Source: Fenollaria timonensis
GTDB taxonomy: Bacteria > Bacillota > Clostridia > Tissierellales > Peptoniphilaceae
NCBI RefSeq assembly: GCF_001457835.1
Contig: NZ_LN898229.1
Span: 488,082-552,081 of the forward strand
Reading direction: 5' to 3'
DNA length: 64,000 bases
Each line of letters begins with the position of its first letter. The first letter of the stretch is position 1. Positions 7,827 to 16,619 of this stretch are shown one piece after another. Below the pieces are notes generated by a model that saw nothing but the letters and a program-made list of their open reading frames with translations, searched no databases and was not told the origin of the DNA. The translations under genes and the position numbers were made by a program.

Positions 7827-8309
7827 ATGAAAAAGACAAATGCGATGCGCCTTCTTGAAGCGGCGGGCGTGAAATATGAGGAGTTTGAATACGATGCGAG
7901 CCTTGGAATCAGTGGAACTGACGTCGCTCGCACTCTTAATGAAGATGTGAATATGGTTTTCAAGACCCTAGTCACTGAGACAAATAAAGGGGAACACTTT
8001 GTTTTTATAGTGCCCGTGGCGATGGAACTCGACCTTAAAAAGGCGGCGAAAGCAGCTGGCGCGAAGAAAGTTGATATGCTTAAGCAAAGGGATTTACTGC
8101 CACTAACAGGCTACGTGCATGGCGGCTGCTCACCCATTGGCATGAAGACGAAACTTAAGACATTTATCGACGCATCGGCGATGGATAAGGAATATATTTA
8201 CGTGAGCGGAGGCAAAGTTGGCTTGCAAATAAAACTAAGTCCAGCGGATCTAATCGAGCTAACGGATGCGACCGCCATTGACATAGTCAAGAGCGCTGTG
8301 TTACAATAA
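7827..8309 (+). CDS. ybaK: Cys-tRNA(Pro)/Cys-tRNA(Cys) deacylase YbaK-like
   Basis: A 160-residue single-domain trans-editing protein of the YbaK/EbsC family, which hydrolyses Cys wrongly attached to tRNA(Pro). Typical features are the N-terminal KTNAMRLLEAAGVKYEEFEYD, the VFKTLVTE strand with the conserved Lys, and GGCSPIGMK in the active-site region. It starts at ATG 7827 after TAGGTGATTTT and ends 19 bp before the M16C peptidase gene, so the two are probably cotranscribed. The family call is firm; the exact tRNA set is not visible from sequence. Confidence 0.9.
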   Translation: MKKTNAMRLLEAAGVKYEEFEYDASLGISGTDVARTLNEDVNMVFKTLVTETNKGEHFVFIVPVAMELDLKKAAKAAGAKKVDMLKQRDLLPLTGYVHGGCSPIGMKTKLKTFIDASAMDKEYIYVSGGKVGLQIKLSPADLIELTDATAIDIVKSAVLQ

Positions 8310-8328
8310 GAATAATTGAGGTGATTTA

Positions 8329-11169
8329 ATGAACGAAAAATTTTCTTTAGTAGAGAGTGGATTTATAGACGAAATAAGTTCAGCGTATAAGATTTTTACG
8401 CACAATAAGACTAAGGCGAGGGTCATCAAATTTGAAAATGACGATGACAACAAGGCCTTTATGATAGGATTTAGAACGATTCCAGAGAATTCAAAGGGCA
8501 TAATGCACATAATTGAGCACGCAGTTTTGTCAGGCTCGAAAAAATACACAACGAAGGAGCCCTTCATGGACCTTGCAAAGTCGTCACTTGCAACGTTTTT
8601 GAACGCGATGACTTTCCAAAATATGACAGTTTACCCGATTTCATCAAGAAATGCGAAGGACTTCTACAATTTGATGGACGTTTACCTAGATGCTGTCTTC
8701 AATCCGAGACTATTAACTGATAAAAGAGTCTTTCTTCAAGAAGGAACTAGACGCGAAATTTTTAATAAAGATGACGAAATTCAGTACCAAGGCGTCGTTT
8801 ATAACGAGATGAAGGGCGCTATGTCATCCTCCGAAGAGTTCATCTACCAAGCGATGCAAGAGGAGATGTATCCCGGTAATTATCCCGCTTTCAACTCGGG
8901 AGGCGACCCTTACGAGATCATCAAACTGACTTATGATGAGCTTCTTGACTACTACAGAAGGCACTACCACCCATCGAACTCCTTCACAGTTTTGTATGGC
9001 GATGGCGATGTAGACGAGGAATTAGAACATCTTGACGAGTTTCTATCCGCCTACGAGTACAAGGAAATTCCGAACAAAATCGGCATGTGTTTAGCGAAGG
9101 ACAGTAAAAAATTTATTGAGCGCGCTTACCCAAACGATGTCTCCGACAAGCACAATTACGCATATAGCTTCATCACAGGCGATATCGACAATACTCGTGA
9201 CAGCATTATGACAGAGTTTTTGAGTAAGTACCTAAGCTATTTCTCAAATTCGCCGCTTAAGAAGAAGATCCAAGAGATGGGCATTGCGAGTGATTTACTA
9301 AGTTACTCCAACTATGGCTATGGTAATGGCAACTTCACTGACATAAATATAATTTTAAAAGACGCAGATGGCGGCAAGGCGGATATTTTCAAAGATGCTG
9401 TAGAAGAAGAGCTTGAAAATATCAAGGCTGGCCGCATCAATGGCGATATCTATGACTCGGCGCTTAACCTTATGGACTTTACCCTTAAAGAGTTTGCAAA
9501 CACTGCAACAAAGGGCATTGCACTTGCGCTAAAAGCTGTGGCTATGTGGCTATTTGACAAGTCGCCAGCGACTGCCTTTGCGTATAATGCTACGCTTGAG
9601 GAGCTTAAGAAGGACAAAAACGCTTTTATGAACTTTGTGAAAGAAGTGCATAAGGACCCTAAGCTAATAGATTTTTACCCAGTTAAGGACTTTTACAAGG
9701 ACAGAGACGAGGCCGAGAGAAAGGCGCTTGACGAGTACAAGGCAGAGCTTTCAAATGAAGAGCTAGAGGTGCTAATTAAGGAAAATGAAGATCTTAAGTC
9801 TATGCAAGAGGCAGGAGACAGTAAAGAAGCACTTGCTAGCATACCGACACTTAAGCTAAGCGATTTGCCACGCGATATTGAAAAGCTTTCGCTTGAGAAG
9901 ATTTCTGACTCGGCTTATTATTCTAAGGAAGATAGCAAGATCTGCTACTTAAACCTATTCTTCGACATTTCTCACATTGCCGAAGAGGACTACGTGAAAG
10001 TCGCTAATTTAGTGGATTTGCTTGCTGACATCAAGACAGAGAAGTCATCGAGAGAAAAGCTTGAGACCGACATATTCAAAACTACTGGCGCGATAAATTT
10101 TGCTGCGAGCGTTGTGAAAAATTACAAGAACGGCAAATTGACTCCGTTTGTGCAATGCAGCGCGAAGTTTACGAAGGATAAGGCAGTGAGCGCGATGAAG
10201 CTTATTGACGAGATCATCAAGTACTCCGACCCGAGCGATGAAAAAGTTTTAAAGATGAACGTTTTGGAAAGCGTTTCAGACTTTGATAATAACGTACTAA
10301 ACATCGCCCCAGCCATCGCTATGGATGTAGCTAAGGCGCAAAGCCTTGAAAAAGAGAGACTTACGCTAAAACTTCATGGCATAGAAAAATTCATTCACCT
10401 TAAAGAATTGAAGGCGAACTTCGATGAGCTTAAGGACGAAGAGATAAAAGACTATGAAAGACTAATGAAGACTATGTTTAGAAAAGATGGCTTTATCTCA
10501 CACTATTCTTTTGAAGGAAGAATAGCTGAGCTAGATAAGGCTATAGCAGAGCTAGAAGCATCACTTGAGAGCATAGAAGCTCCAGCCATAAACGTAGAAA
10601 AGAAAATGGAAAAGAAAAATACTAAGTTTATCGTTTCATCAAAGGTTTACTTCAATGGTATGGCGACTGACTTAGATAGCGACAACGACGGCGATGTAGA
10701 AGTTTTAAGACAAATACTGTCGAACGACTACCTACACACAGAGATCCGTGCCAAGGGCGGTGCCTACGGCGATGGCTTAAGTGCAGGTATCGACTATCTT
10801 GCAGAGTTTACCTTCAGAGATCCGCACGTTGCGAGAAGCTTAGGCGTTATGAGGAAGTCCGCCGAGTTCTTGGAGGGCTGCGAGCTTGACCAAGACGAGC
10901 TTGAGAGAAGGAAGATCGCATCGACACTGAAGTTCAATAAGGCTTACGGCAAGGGTCAAAAGGGCAAACTTGCCTTCGTGAGAATGCTTCAAGGCATGAC
11001 AGAAGAAGACGATTTGAAGGCTTATAGAGAGATTTTGGATACAGATTTGGATAAATTGAAGAAAAAGTACGTGGATAAATTGAAGAGACTTGAAGATGCT
11101 CCGGTGGCTGTTATTGGACCGGATGGAGACGATGGGATAGAGTATGATAATATAATTGATATAAGATAA
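8329..11169 (+). CDS. M16C-family zinc metallopeptidase, presequence protease-like
   Basis: A 946-residue insulinase-type peptidase. The inverted zinc motif HIIEH lies at residues 60-64, with a downstream glutamate in YNEMKGAMSS as the likely third ligand. Four homologous half-domains with an M16C-associated hinge around residues 450-520 match the 950-1000-residue PreP/Cym1 type, which traps and degrades short peptides in a closed chamber. No signal peptide is visible, so it is probably cytosolic. It follows ybaK by 19 bp. In a peptide-fermenting organism it likely finishes imported or internal oligopeptides. A terminator follows. Confidence 0.9.
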   Translation: MNEKFSLVESGFIDEISSAYKIFTHNKTKARVIKFENDDDNKAFMIGFRTIPENSKGIMHIIEHAVLSGSKKYTTKEPFMDLAKSSLATFLNAMTFQNMTVYPISSRNAKDFYNLMDVYLDAVFNPRLLTDKRVFLQEGTRREIFNKDDEIQYQGVVYNEMKGAMSSSEEFIYQAMQEEMYPGNYPAFNSGGDPYEIIKLTYDELLDYYRRHYHPSNSFTVLYGDGDVDEELEHLDEFLSAYEYKEIPNKIGMCLAKDSKKFIERAYPNDVSDKHNYAYSFITGDIDNTRDSIMTEFLSKYLSYFSNSPLKKKIQEMGIASDLLSYSNYGYGNGNFTDINIILKDADGGKADIFKDAVEEELENIKAGRINGDIYDSALNLMDFTLKEFANTATKGIALALKAVAMWLFDKSPATAFAYNATLEELKKDKNAFMNFVKEVHKDPKLIDFYPVKDFYKDRDEAERKALDEYKAELSNEELEVLIKENEDLKSMQEAGDSKEALASIPTLKLSDLPRDIEKLSLEKISDSAYYSKEDSKICYLNLFFDISHIAEEDYVKVANLVDLLADIKTEKSSREKLETDIFKTTGAINFAASVVKNYKNGKLTPFVQCSAKFTKDKAVSAMKLIDEIIKYSDPSDEKVLKMNVLESVSDFDNNVLNIAPAIAMDVAKAQSLEKERLTLKLHGIEKFIHLKELKANFDELKDEEIKDYERLMKTMFRKDGFISHYSFEGRIAELDKAIAELEASLESIEAPAINVEKKMEKKNTKFIVSSKVYFNGMATDLDSDNDGDVEVLRQILSNDYLHTEIRAKGGAYGDGLSAGIDYLAEFTFRDPHVARSLGVMRKSAEFLEGCELDQDELERRKIASTLKFNKAYGKGQKGKLAFVRMLQGMTEEDDLKAYREILDTDLDKLKKKYVDKLKRLEDAPVAVIGPDGDDGIEYDNIIDIR

Positions 11170-11182
11170 ATCTATAAATCTT

Positions 11183-11216
11183 AAAAAACTGTGGGAATAA
11201 AATCTCACAGTTTTTT
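11183..11216. terminator. bidirectional rho-independent terminator
   Basis: AAAAAACTGTGGGA, a 6-nt loop, and TCTCACAGTTTTTT form a stem with one mismatch between the convergent M16C and MATE genes. It belongs to the recurring CTGTGAG terminator type. Confidence 0.85.
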
Positions 11217-11230
11217 CATGTCTATATTTT

Positions 11231-12541
11231 TTATTCGTACTTCTCTTGATTTTCGCGGCTCAACTTCCTATAGAAATAATAAGCAAATATTAATGTCACG
11301 CCCTCTGACAGTGCTGAAGCGAACCATATTAGCTTTGGCTCGATCATTGTCAATACGAAAAGCGCCAAATATATCGTCACGAAGCTTCTCAAAACGTTGA
11401 TTATAACCGAGTACTTCGGCTTTAAAAATGACACGCAAACGGCTGCTATGAGTACGTTGAAGCCTGTGATCATGAAGGATATCGAGAATTTACGAAGCGA
11501 TTCTACTGAGTAGGCCATAGTTTCTGCATCTACGTCCAAAAATATTTTAAATATTTTCTCTGGCAATAGCTGTGAGGCTGTTAAAAAGACTAGTCCCGTT
11601 ACAAATATCGCCGCGGTCGCCATCCTATAAAGCCTTTTGAGGCTATCGTAATCCTTTTTACCATAGTAATAGCTTAGAAGTGGCTGTGTGCCTTGCGTTA
11701 TGCCCGCAAAACAAGTGAGGGCAAGCTGATTGACGTAGCTAATAACCGAGAAAGTGGCAATGGATTTTTCGCCTAAAAACCTGATTATGAATAAATTGTA
11801 GAACAGTACTATCATTGCTATTCCGACCTCTGCGACAAAGTCCCCAACACCAAGCGTGAAGATGGATTTGAGCGTGTCGAGCGAGAATTTTACCTCTACG
11901 AACTCAAGATTCGACTTGCCGACGGTGAAGTGAATTAGGTAGACCACGGTCGAGATGATTTGCGATATACCCGTTGCAATTGCTGCACCTGCGAGGCCCA
12001 TCCCCATGAGTCCGACGAAGACGTAGTCCAAAATCACGTTGCTTAAGCCGCATGTGATAACGGTTGCGACCGCCAAGCGCGGAAAACCATCGACCTTGAC
12101 CAAGACCTCGAAGTTATACGAAATCATTAGGAATGGCACAAAATACACTATATTTCCAATGTATTGTAAAACTAGCGGCTTTAGATCACCGCTTGCACCC
12201 AAAAGGCTCGCTATCCTATCTAGATTAAAGTAGAATAGCGCTGTTAGTAGCAATGAAAATATTGTTACAGTTTTTATGTTGAAGCTAAAAATTTTATTAG
12301 CCTTCATATAGTTTTTTCTGCCGATAAATACTCCGCACATAGTCTGCGAGCCGACTGCAGCTATTATCCCAAGCGCAAAAACGATGTTTACGAAGGGCAT
12401 TGAAAGATTGACTGCACTTAGGGCATCGACACCGACGAATTTGCTCACGAAGAAGCCGTCAACCATTGAATATAGGCTGAAGATAATCATCGCCGACAGC
12501 GAAGGTATCATGTAGGAGAAAAACTTTTTCTTGATGCTAAT
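11231..12541 (-). CDS. MATE-family multidrug efflux transporter (probable ATT start)
   Basis: A 12-helix MatE transporter of about 436 residues that exports drugs or toxic cations using an ion gradient. It has the typical two 6-helix halves, beginning FFSYMIPSLSAMIIFSLYSMVDGFFV with an asymmetric repeat near residue 230. Start choice: the frame extends to a TTG at 12595, but that TTG is part of a consensus -35 box and the -10 lies at 12572-12567, so it is not in the mRNA. The only good ribosome binding site (AAAGGAGGT, 12556-12548) is followed after 6 nt by ATT at 12541, and the next ATG is 36 nt away inside helix 1. Initiation at ATT is therefore the best reading. Confidence 0.88.
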   Translation of the reverse strand: MSIKKKFFSYMIPSLSAMIIFSLYSMVDGFFVSKFVGVDALSAVNLSMPFVNIVFALGIIAAVGSQTMCGVFIGRKNYMKANKIFSFNIKTVTIFSLLLTALFYFNLDRIASLLGASGDLKPLVLQYIGNIVYFVPFLMISYNFEVLVKVDGFPRLAVATVITCGLSNVILDYVFVGLMGMGLAGAAIATGISQIISTVVYLIHFTVGKSNLEFVEVKFSLDTLKSIFTLGVGDFVAEVGIAMIVLFYNLFIIRFLGEKSIATFSVISYVNQLALTCFAGITQGTQPLLSYYYGKKDYDSLKRLYRMATAAIFVTGLVFLTASQLLPEKIFKIFLDVDAETMAYSVESLRKFSISFMITGFNVLIAAVCVSFLKPKYSVIINVLRSFVTIYLALFVLTMIEPKLIWFASALSEGVTLIFAYYFYRKLSRENQEKYE

Positions 12542-12566
12542 AGTAAGACCTCCTTTGATATATAAG

Positions 12567-12595
12567 ATTATAGCACAATCACGGCCTATTAGCAA
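12567..12595 (-). promoter_or_regulatory. MATE gene promoter
   Basis: On the minus strand TTGCTA (12595-12590), a 17-bp spacer and TATAAT (12572-12567) form a near-consensus sigma-A promoter. Transcription should begin about 10-15 nt before the ribosome binding site at 12556, giving a very short leader. Confidence 0.8.
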
Positions 12596-12600
12596 GGCTC

Positions 12601-12700
12601 TTTCGCATTCGATTGGGAATATTACTTAATTATAGTTTCTCTTCTATTATATATATGTCACTTCTATTATATATGTCACTCTTTTCTCTCCAAAACCATT
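12601..12700. repeat. intergenic stretch with repeat remnant and a 20-bp direct repeat
   Basis: TTTCGCATTCGATTGGG at 12601-12617 matches one terminus of structured repeat family 1 and looks like a truncated copy. It is followed by two near-identical copies of CTTCTATTATATATATGTCA at about 12644-12680. No coding frame is apparent. Confidence 0.45.
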
Positions 12701-12703
12701 CTC

Positions 12704-12768
12704 TTAAGAAATTCTTAAGGAATTCTTAAGGGAAAATTAAGAAATAATTAAGATTTGTGTATTATAAT
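12704..12768 (+). promoter_or_regulatory. five 11-bp-spaced TTAAG repeats upstream of a -10 box
   Basis: TTAAG occurs at 12704, 12715, 12726, 12737 and 12748, exactly 11 bp apart, so all lie on one DNA face. A TATAAT -10 follows at 12763-12768 and there is no recognisable -35. This is the layout of OmpR-family activator sites, where the response regulator replaces the -35 contact. It drives the ABC transporter-kinase operon. Confidence 0.75.
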
Positions 12769-12801
12769 AAGACCATAAAGATAAACAAAGGAGTGAAAAC
12801 T

Positions 12802-13719
12802 ATGAATGAAATTTTAAAAGTAAATTCTGTAAGCAAGGTTTACGGCTCTTTCTACGCACTAAAGGATGTCAACATGAGTGTAAACGAAGGCGAGATCTAT
12901 GGTCTTGTCGGCAAGAACGGCGCTGGTAAATCTACTTTACTGAAAATCATTACTGGCCTTAGCTACGCAACAAGCGGTTCAATTGAGCTTCTTGGCGATG
13001 CTGGCGCAAATATTAACATAGCGAGGAGAAGGACAGGTGCTCTAATCAACAGGCCTTACTTCATTCCAACGCTTAGTGCAAGGGACAATCTTGAGTACAT
13101 CGCGATCAACAGGGACATCAAGGACAGAAAAAAGAAGGTTAACGAAACTTTAGAGCTTATCGGCCTTGAAAATACTAAGAATAAAAAGGCGAAGAACTTC
13201 TCACTAGGTATGCAACAAAGGCTTGCCATCGGTATTGCACTTATCGATGACCCGGTCTTTCTAATTCTTGACGAACCGATCAATGGTCTTGACCCTATCG
13301 GTATCAAGGAGATCAGGGACCTTATCAAGCTTGTTAATCAAGAGAAGAAGACTACTGTCATGATCTCGAGCCACATCTTGAGTGAGCTTAACATGGTAGC
13401 TACTAAGTACGGTTTCATTGACAATGGCAGACTGATCCAAGAGATTACTAAGGATGATCTCGATGAAAAGCTTAAATCGTCGACAAAGATCAAGGTTGAT
13501 GACGCTGCCAAGGCTACTATAGTTTTGGAAGAGGACATGAAGCTTCACAATTACAAGGTTTTAGCTGATAATGTCATTGCAATTTATGATAATGTTAATA
13601 GCAGCGCCATATTCAAGGCCTTCCAAGCAGCTGATGTTGAAATTATCGAGATAAATCAAGCTAAGGAAGAGTTTGAATCATATTTCTTAAGCTTAGTAGG
13701 AGGTAGAAGAGATGTTTAA
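12802..13719 (+). CDS. ABC transporter ATP-binding protein, BcrA/DrrA-like
   Basis: A 305-residue ATPase. Walker A is GKNGAGKST, the signature is FSLGMQQR, and Walker B with the catalytic Glu is LILDEPINGLD. The C-terminal extension of about 80 residues after the H-loop (SSHILSEL) is typical of the BcrA/antibiotic-export type. ATG 12802 follows AAAGGAGTG; an in-frame ATG at 12757 lies in the promoter and is rejected. It overlaps the permease gene by 8 bp and precedes a histidine kinase. Together they probably form a bacitracin- or antimicrobial-peptide-resistance pump controlled by envelope stress. Confidence 0.9.
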   Translation: MNEILKVNSVSKVYGSFYALKDVNMSVNEGEIYGLVGKNGAGKSTLLKIITGLSYATSGSIELLGDAGANINIARRRTGALINRPYFIPTLSARDNLEYIAINRDIKDRKKKVNETLELIGLENTKNKKAKNFSLGMQQRLAIGIALIDDPVFLILDEPINGLDPIGIKEIRDLIKLVNQEKKTTVMISSHILSELNMVATKYGFIDNGRLIQEITKDDLDEKLKSSTKIKVDDAAKATIVLEEDMKLHNYKVLADNVIAIYDNVNSSAIFKAFQAADVEIIEINQAKEEFESYFLSLVGGRRDV

Positions 13720-14497
13720 TTTCATAAAATCAGAATTATTTAGAATTAGTAAAAGAAAATACAATATGGGTCTATGGCTTTTCGGATTTGCAATGTGTGC
13801 CTTTGTCTTATACTTCTTCGCAGGACTTCGTAGGGTAGACCGTAACCTATCGATGATGTTCTTCACCTTAGGTCAAATACTATCCTTAGCATCCATACTA
13901 ATTCCTCTAATGGTGAATTTAACAGCGCTTGAGCCATACGCATCGGGCGCCATCAACAACAACCTAGCCCTTGGACAATCAAGGATAAAAATCTATCTAG
14001 CAAACGCAATTATTTCCTTCCTATACGTTTTAGTCTACATGATCATCATGTGCACTATACTTATAGGAGTCGGCGCAATCATCGCACCTATCAGCACTAC
14101 GCCGTTTGCAGATATGATGAAGAACTTCCTTATAGGTTTTGCATATCTACTTCCATGTATATGGTTTTATGTGTCACTTGTTTTGTTCTTCCAAATACTA
14201 ACAAGACACAGATCATCAGCTATCGCCATCTCTTACGTTGCCATGGCTATCTTCCAACCTGTACTATATATAATACTAACTAAATTTAATTTGAATGGAA
14301 GTTTAATATTTTTAGCACCATCAAGAATTGTCGAATCAATAACAACAATGATGGGTAGCTACGGACTTGACTTTTTAAGAGGAATAACTTACACAGAAAG
14401 AATGATGAACGTTAATACTATGCTTTATATCATGCTTGGCTGGATAGCTCTTGTTTGGGCTGGCATCTACTTTGTAGGCAGAAAAAGAGAATTTTAA
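13712..14497 (+). CDS. ABC-2 type transporter permease
   Basis: A 261-residue integral membrane protein with about six hydrophobic helices: residues 20-40, 50-70, 95-125, 140-165, 170-190 and 235-255. It starts inside the end of the ATPase gene, which implies translational coupling and a stable complex with that ATPase. Similar small ABC-2 permeases export bacitracin-like or lantibiotic peptides. The stop codon overlaps the histidine kinase start (TAATG). The substrate is inferred from family and context only. Confidence 0.85.
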   Translation: MFNFIKSELFRISKRKYNMGLWLFGFAMCAFVLYFFAGLRRVDRNLSMMFFTLGQILSLASILIPLMVNLTALEPYASGAINNNLALGQSRIKIYLANAIISFLYVLVYMIIMCTILIGVGAIIAPISTTPFADMMKNFLIGFAYLLPCIWFYVSLVLFFQILTRHRSSAIAISYVAMAIFQPVLYIILTKFNLNGSLIFLAPSRIVESITTMMGSYGLDFLRGITYTERMMNVNTMLYIMLGWIALVWAGIYFVGRKREF

Positions 14498-15453
14498 TGA
14501 AGAGGGTATTTCCTGCAATCATACTAGCAGCGGCGCTAATTTTTTTAGTAGCCGCTCTTGGTTTAGATTTGATGAGCGTAATATTCATACTATTAGCTCT
14601 TGTGGCATATCTTTCTTACACCATATATCTCTCAAGAAAAGAGCTTAGAGAGTTTCGTGAAAACCTTGAGGACAAGGAAGCAAGCGAGATTAAGGTCGCT
14701 TTGCAAAGCTATTCTTACACGGGTGAATTGAATGAAATCTGCAAGATAATCGAAGACATCATTGACTCGAAAAACACCATGGGCCAAAAGTACAATGCAT
14801 CGATCGAGAACCAAAACCTAATGATTACGAACATCTCGCACGATTTTAGAACGCCTCTTACCTCCATAATGGGCTACATCGATGTCTACGAGAAGACTAG
14901 AGACGAGAAGTACCTTGAGATAATCAAGAAAAAGGCCGAGGAGTTAAAGGAACTCATCGACGGTTTTTATGATTTTTCAAGGCTTGTGTCGAAGTCCTAC
15001 AAGATTGACAAGAGGGTCTTTAATCTCGATGACTTTATCAAGGAAGAGATAGTAAACTACTACGATTACTACATTGCCAAAGAACAGATGATTGACGTGG
15101 AGCTTGATAGAGTGAGATGCTTCCAAGACGAGAAGAATCTTAAGATAGTTGTCGATAATTTGATTTCAAATATGATGAAGTACTCAGAAGGCGAGGACAA
15201 GATTGAGCTTAAGCTGAAAGATGGCTACTTCGAGCTCAAATTTTCTAATCTTGCTAAGATTGAAACGGATGACAATATAGAGAGAGTTTTCGAAAGGAAC
15301 TACACTTTAGATAAGTCGAAGAATGATGCGTCGAGCGGATTGGGATTGAATATAGTTGAAAATTTGTGTGAATTGATGGGGCTAGAAGCGAGTGTTGATT
15401 ACAAAGACAATATTTTTGCAATTACAATTAAAGGTAAGGCACTTAACAAATAA
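14497..15453 (+). CDS. sensor histidine kinase, short-sensor type
   Basis: A 318-residue kinase with two N-terminal helices (about residues 5-25 and 27-47) and almost no extracellular loop, as in intramembrane-sensing kinases of peptide-resistance modules. The H-box is ISHDFRTPLTSIMGY with His115. The N-box (DNLISNMMKYS) and a G-box SSGLGLNIV follow. ATG 14497 overlaps the permease stop; an upstream in-frame start at 14455 lies inside the permease and is rejected. No response regulator gene is in this operon, so the partner must be encoded elsewhere. Confidence 0.9.
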   Translation: MKRVFPAIILAAALIFLVAALGLDLMSVIFILLALVAYLSYTIYLSRKELREFRENLEDKEASEIKVALQSYSYTGELNEICKIIEDIIDSKNTMGQKYNASIENQNLMITNISHDFRTPLTSIMGYIDVYEKTRDEKYLEIIKKKAEELKELIDGFYDFSRLVSKSYKIDKRVFNLDDFIKEEIVNYYDYYIAKEQMIDVELDRVRCFQDEKNLKIVVDNLISNMMKYSEGEDKIELKLKDGYFELKFSNLAKIETDDNIERVFERNYTLDKSKNDASSGLGLNIVENLCELMGLEASVDYKDNIFAITIKGKALNK

Positions 15454-15479
15454 AAAATAAATTCATAATAAAACTCATT

Positions 15480-15513
15480 GAAGCGATTGATAAATTATCA
15501 TCGCTTCTTTTTT
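15480..15513 (+). terminator. rho-independent terminator
   Basis: GAAGCGAT..ATCGCTTC encloses an inner GATAA/TTATC stem and is followed by TTTTTT. It ends the ABC transporter-kinase operon. Confidence 0.85.
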
Positions 15514-15572
15514 ATTATTTTTACTATTTTCATAGAAAAATAAAAAATATGTTTATATTTTCATTTACTGGG

Positions 15573-15597
15573 TATAAATAAGTCAGAGATAGTCAAA
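15573..15597 (+). promoter_or_regulatory. dnaJ-clpB promoter with CtsR-like operator
   Basis: A -10 like TATAAA lies at 15573-15578. At 15581-15597 AGTCAGA-GAT-AGTCAAA matches the CtsR heptad repeat, A/G-GTCAAA-N3-A/G-GTCAAA, with one mismatch. CtsR represses clp genes in Firmicutes, and this site sits at the expected start of transcription, directly upstream of the ribosome binding site. No CIRCE element is visible. Confidence 0.65.
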
Positions 15598-15609
15598 GGA
15601 AGTGATATT

Positions 15610-16596
15610 ATGGAGTATAAAGATTATTATAAAATATTAGGTGTCGATAAAAAGGCCTCTGATGCTGAGATTAAGAAGGCTTTCAGGACGCTTGCCAAGA
15701 AGTATCACCCTGATTTGCATCAAGGTGACAAGGCGAACGAAGAAAAATTTAAGGAAATAAATGAGGCTTACGAGGTTCTTTCTGATAAGGACAAGAGACA
15801 AAAGTACGACGCTTTCGGCTCTAACTACGACTTCAGAGGCGGACAAAACTTTAACCCGAACGATTTTGGTTTTGGTGGCTTTGGTAATGGCAATGGCGGC
15901 ACTTATTACAGATACGAAACAAACGGCTCTGGTGGCGACTTCTCTGACTTTTTTAATATGTTCTTTGGCGGCGATTCTCAATCAGCTTCAGGAAAAGCAT
16001 CAGGCTTTAATATAAATGACATTTTTGGCGGAAAAGCGCAATCTAATAAAAAATCGGGCTTTAATATAAATGACTTATTTAGAGGTAAGGCAAAAAAAGA
16101 GAGACAAAGGTACAATACTGAGCTATATATCTCGCTTGATGAAGCTTATCACGGTTCAAAAAGGTCAGTCTCTTTAAACATTGACGGCAAAAACATTAGC
16201 ATAAATCTAAATATACCAAAGGGTATTACCGCTGGCAAGTCCATAAAAGTGGCGGGCGAAAAATGGGGCGTAAGTGGCGACATCTATTTCAAAATTCAAT
16301 TCTTGAAGGACAAGCGCTACGAACTTGACGGCATTGACATCAAAACTAGCGTGGAGATCTACCCTTGGGGCGCGTATTTCGGCTGCGAAAGAGTGGTCGA
16401 AGTTTTTGATAAGAAGATCAAGATCAAGGTGCCAAAGGGCTACGACACTACTAAGCTTATGAGGATCAAGGGCAAGGGCTTTACTGATATGAAGGGCAAT
16501 ACAGGCGATTTATATATCAGATTTAACATGGTGAACCCAAAACTTGATGAGACGAGCGAAAAATTATACAAAGAATTAGAAGAAAAATATAAATAA
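15610..16596 (+). CDS. DnaJ-class co-chaperone without zinc finger (CbpA-like)
   Basis: A 328-residue J-protein. The J-domain (residues 4-70) carries the HPD motif in [11 protein letters not shown] that stimulates Hsp70 ATPase. A Gly/Phe/Asn-rich linker runs from about 72 to 155 and contains a duplicated [13 protein letters not shown] / [13 protein letters not shown] motif. Two C-terminal client-binding beta-domains occupy about 170-320. The CxxCxGxG zinc repeats of true DnaJ are absent, so this is the CbpA/type II layout. It sits 23 bp before clpB and behind a CtsR-like operator. The pairing suggests it delivers aggregates to the ClpB-DnaK disaggregase. Confidence 0.88.
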   Translation: MEYKDYYKILGVDKKASDAEIKKAFRTLAKKYHPDLHQGDKANEEKFKEINEAYEVLSDKDKRQKYDAFGSNYDFRGGQNFNPNDFGFGGFGNGNGGTYYRYETNGSGGDFSDFFNMFFGGDSQSASGKASGFNINDIFGGKAQSNKKSGFNINDLFRGKAKKERQRYNTELYISLDEAYHGSKRSVSLNIDGKNISINLNIPKGITAGKSIKVAGEKWGVSGDIYFKIQFLKDKRYELDGIDIKTSVEIYPWGAYFGCERVVEVFDKKIKIKVPKGYDTTKLMRIKGKGFTDMKGNTGDLYIRFNMVNPKLDETSEKLYKELEEKYK

Positions 16597-16619
16597 ATAT
16601 AATAATAGAAGGTGATATT

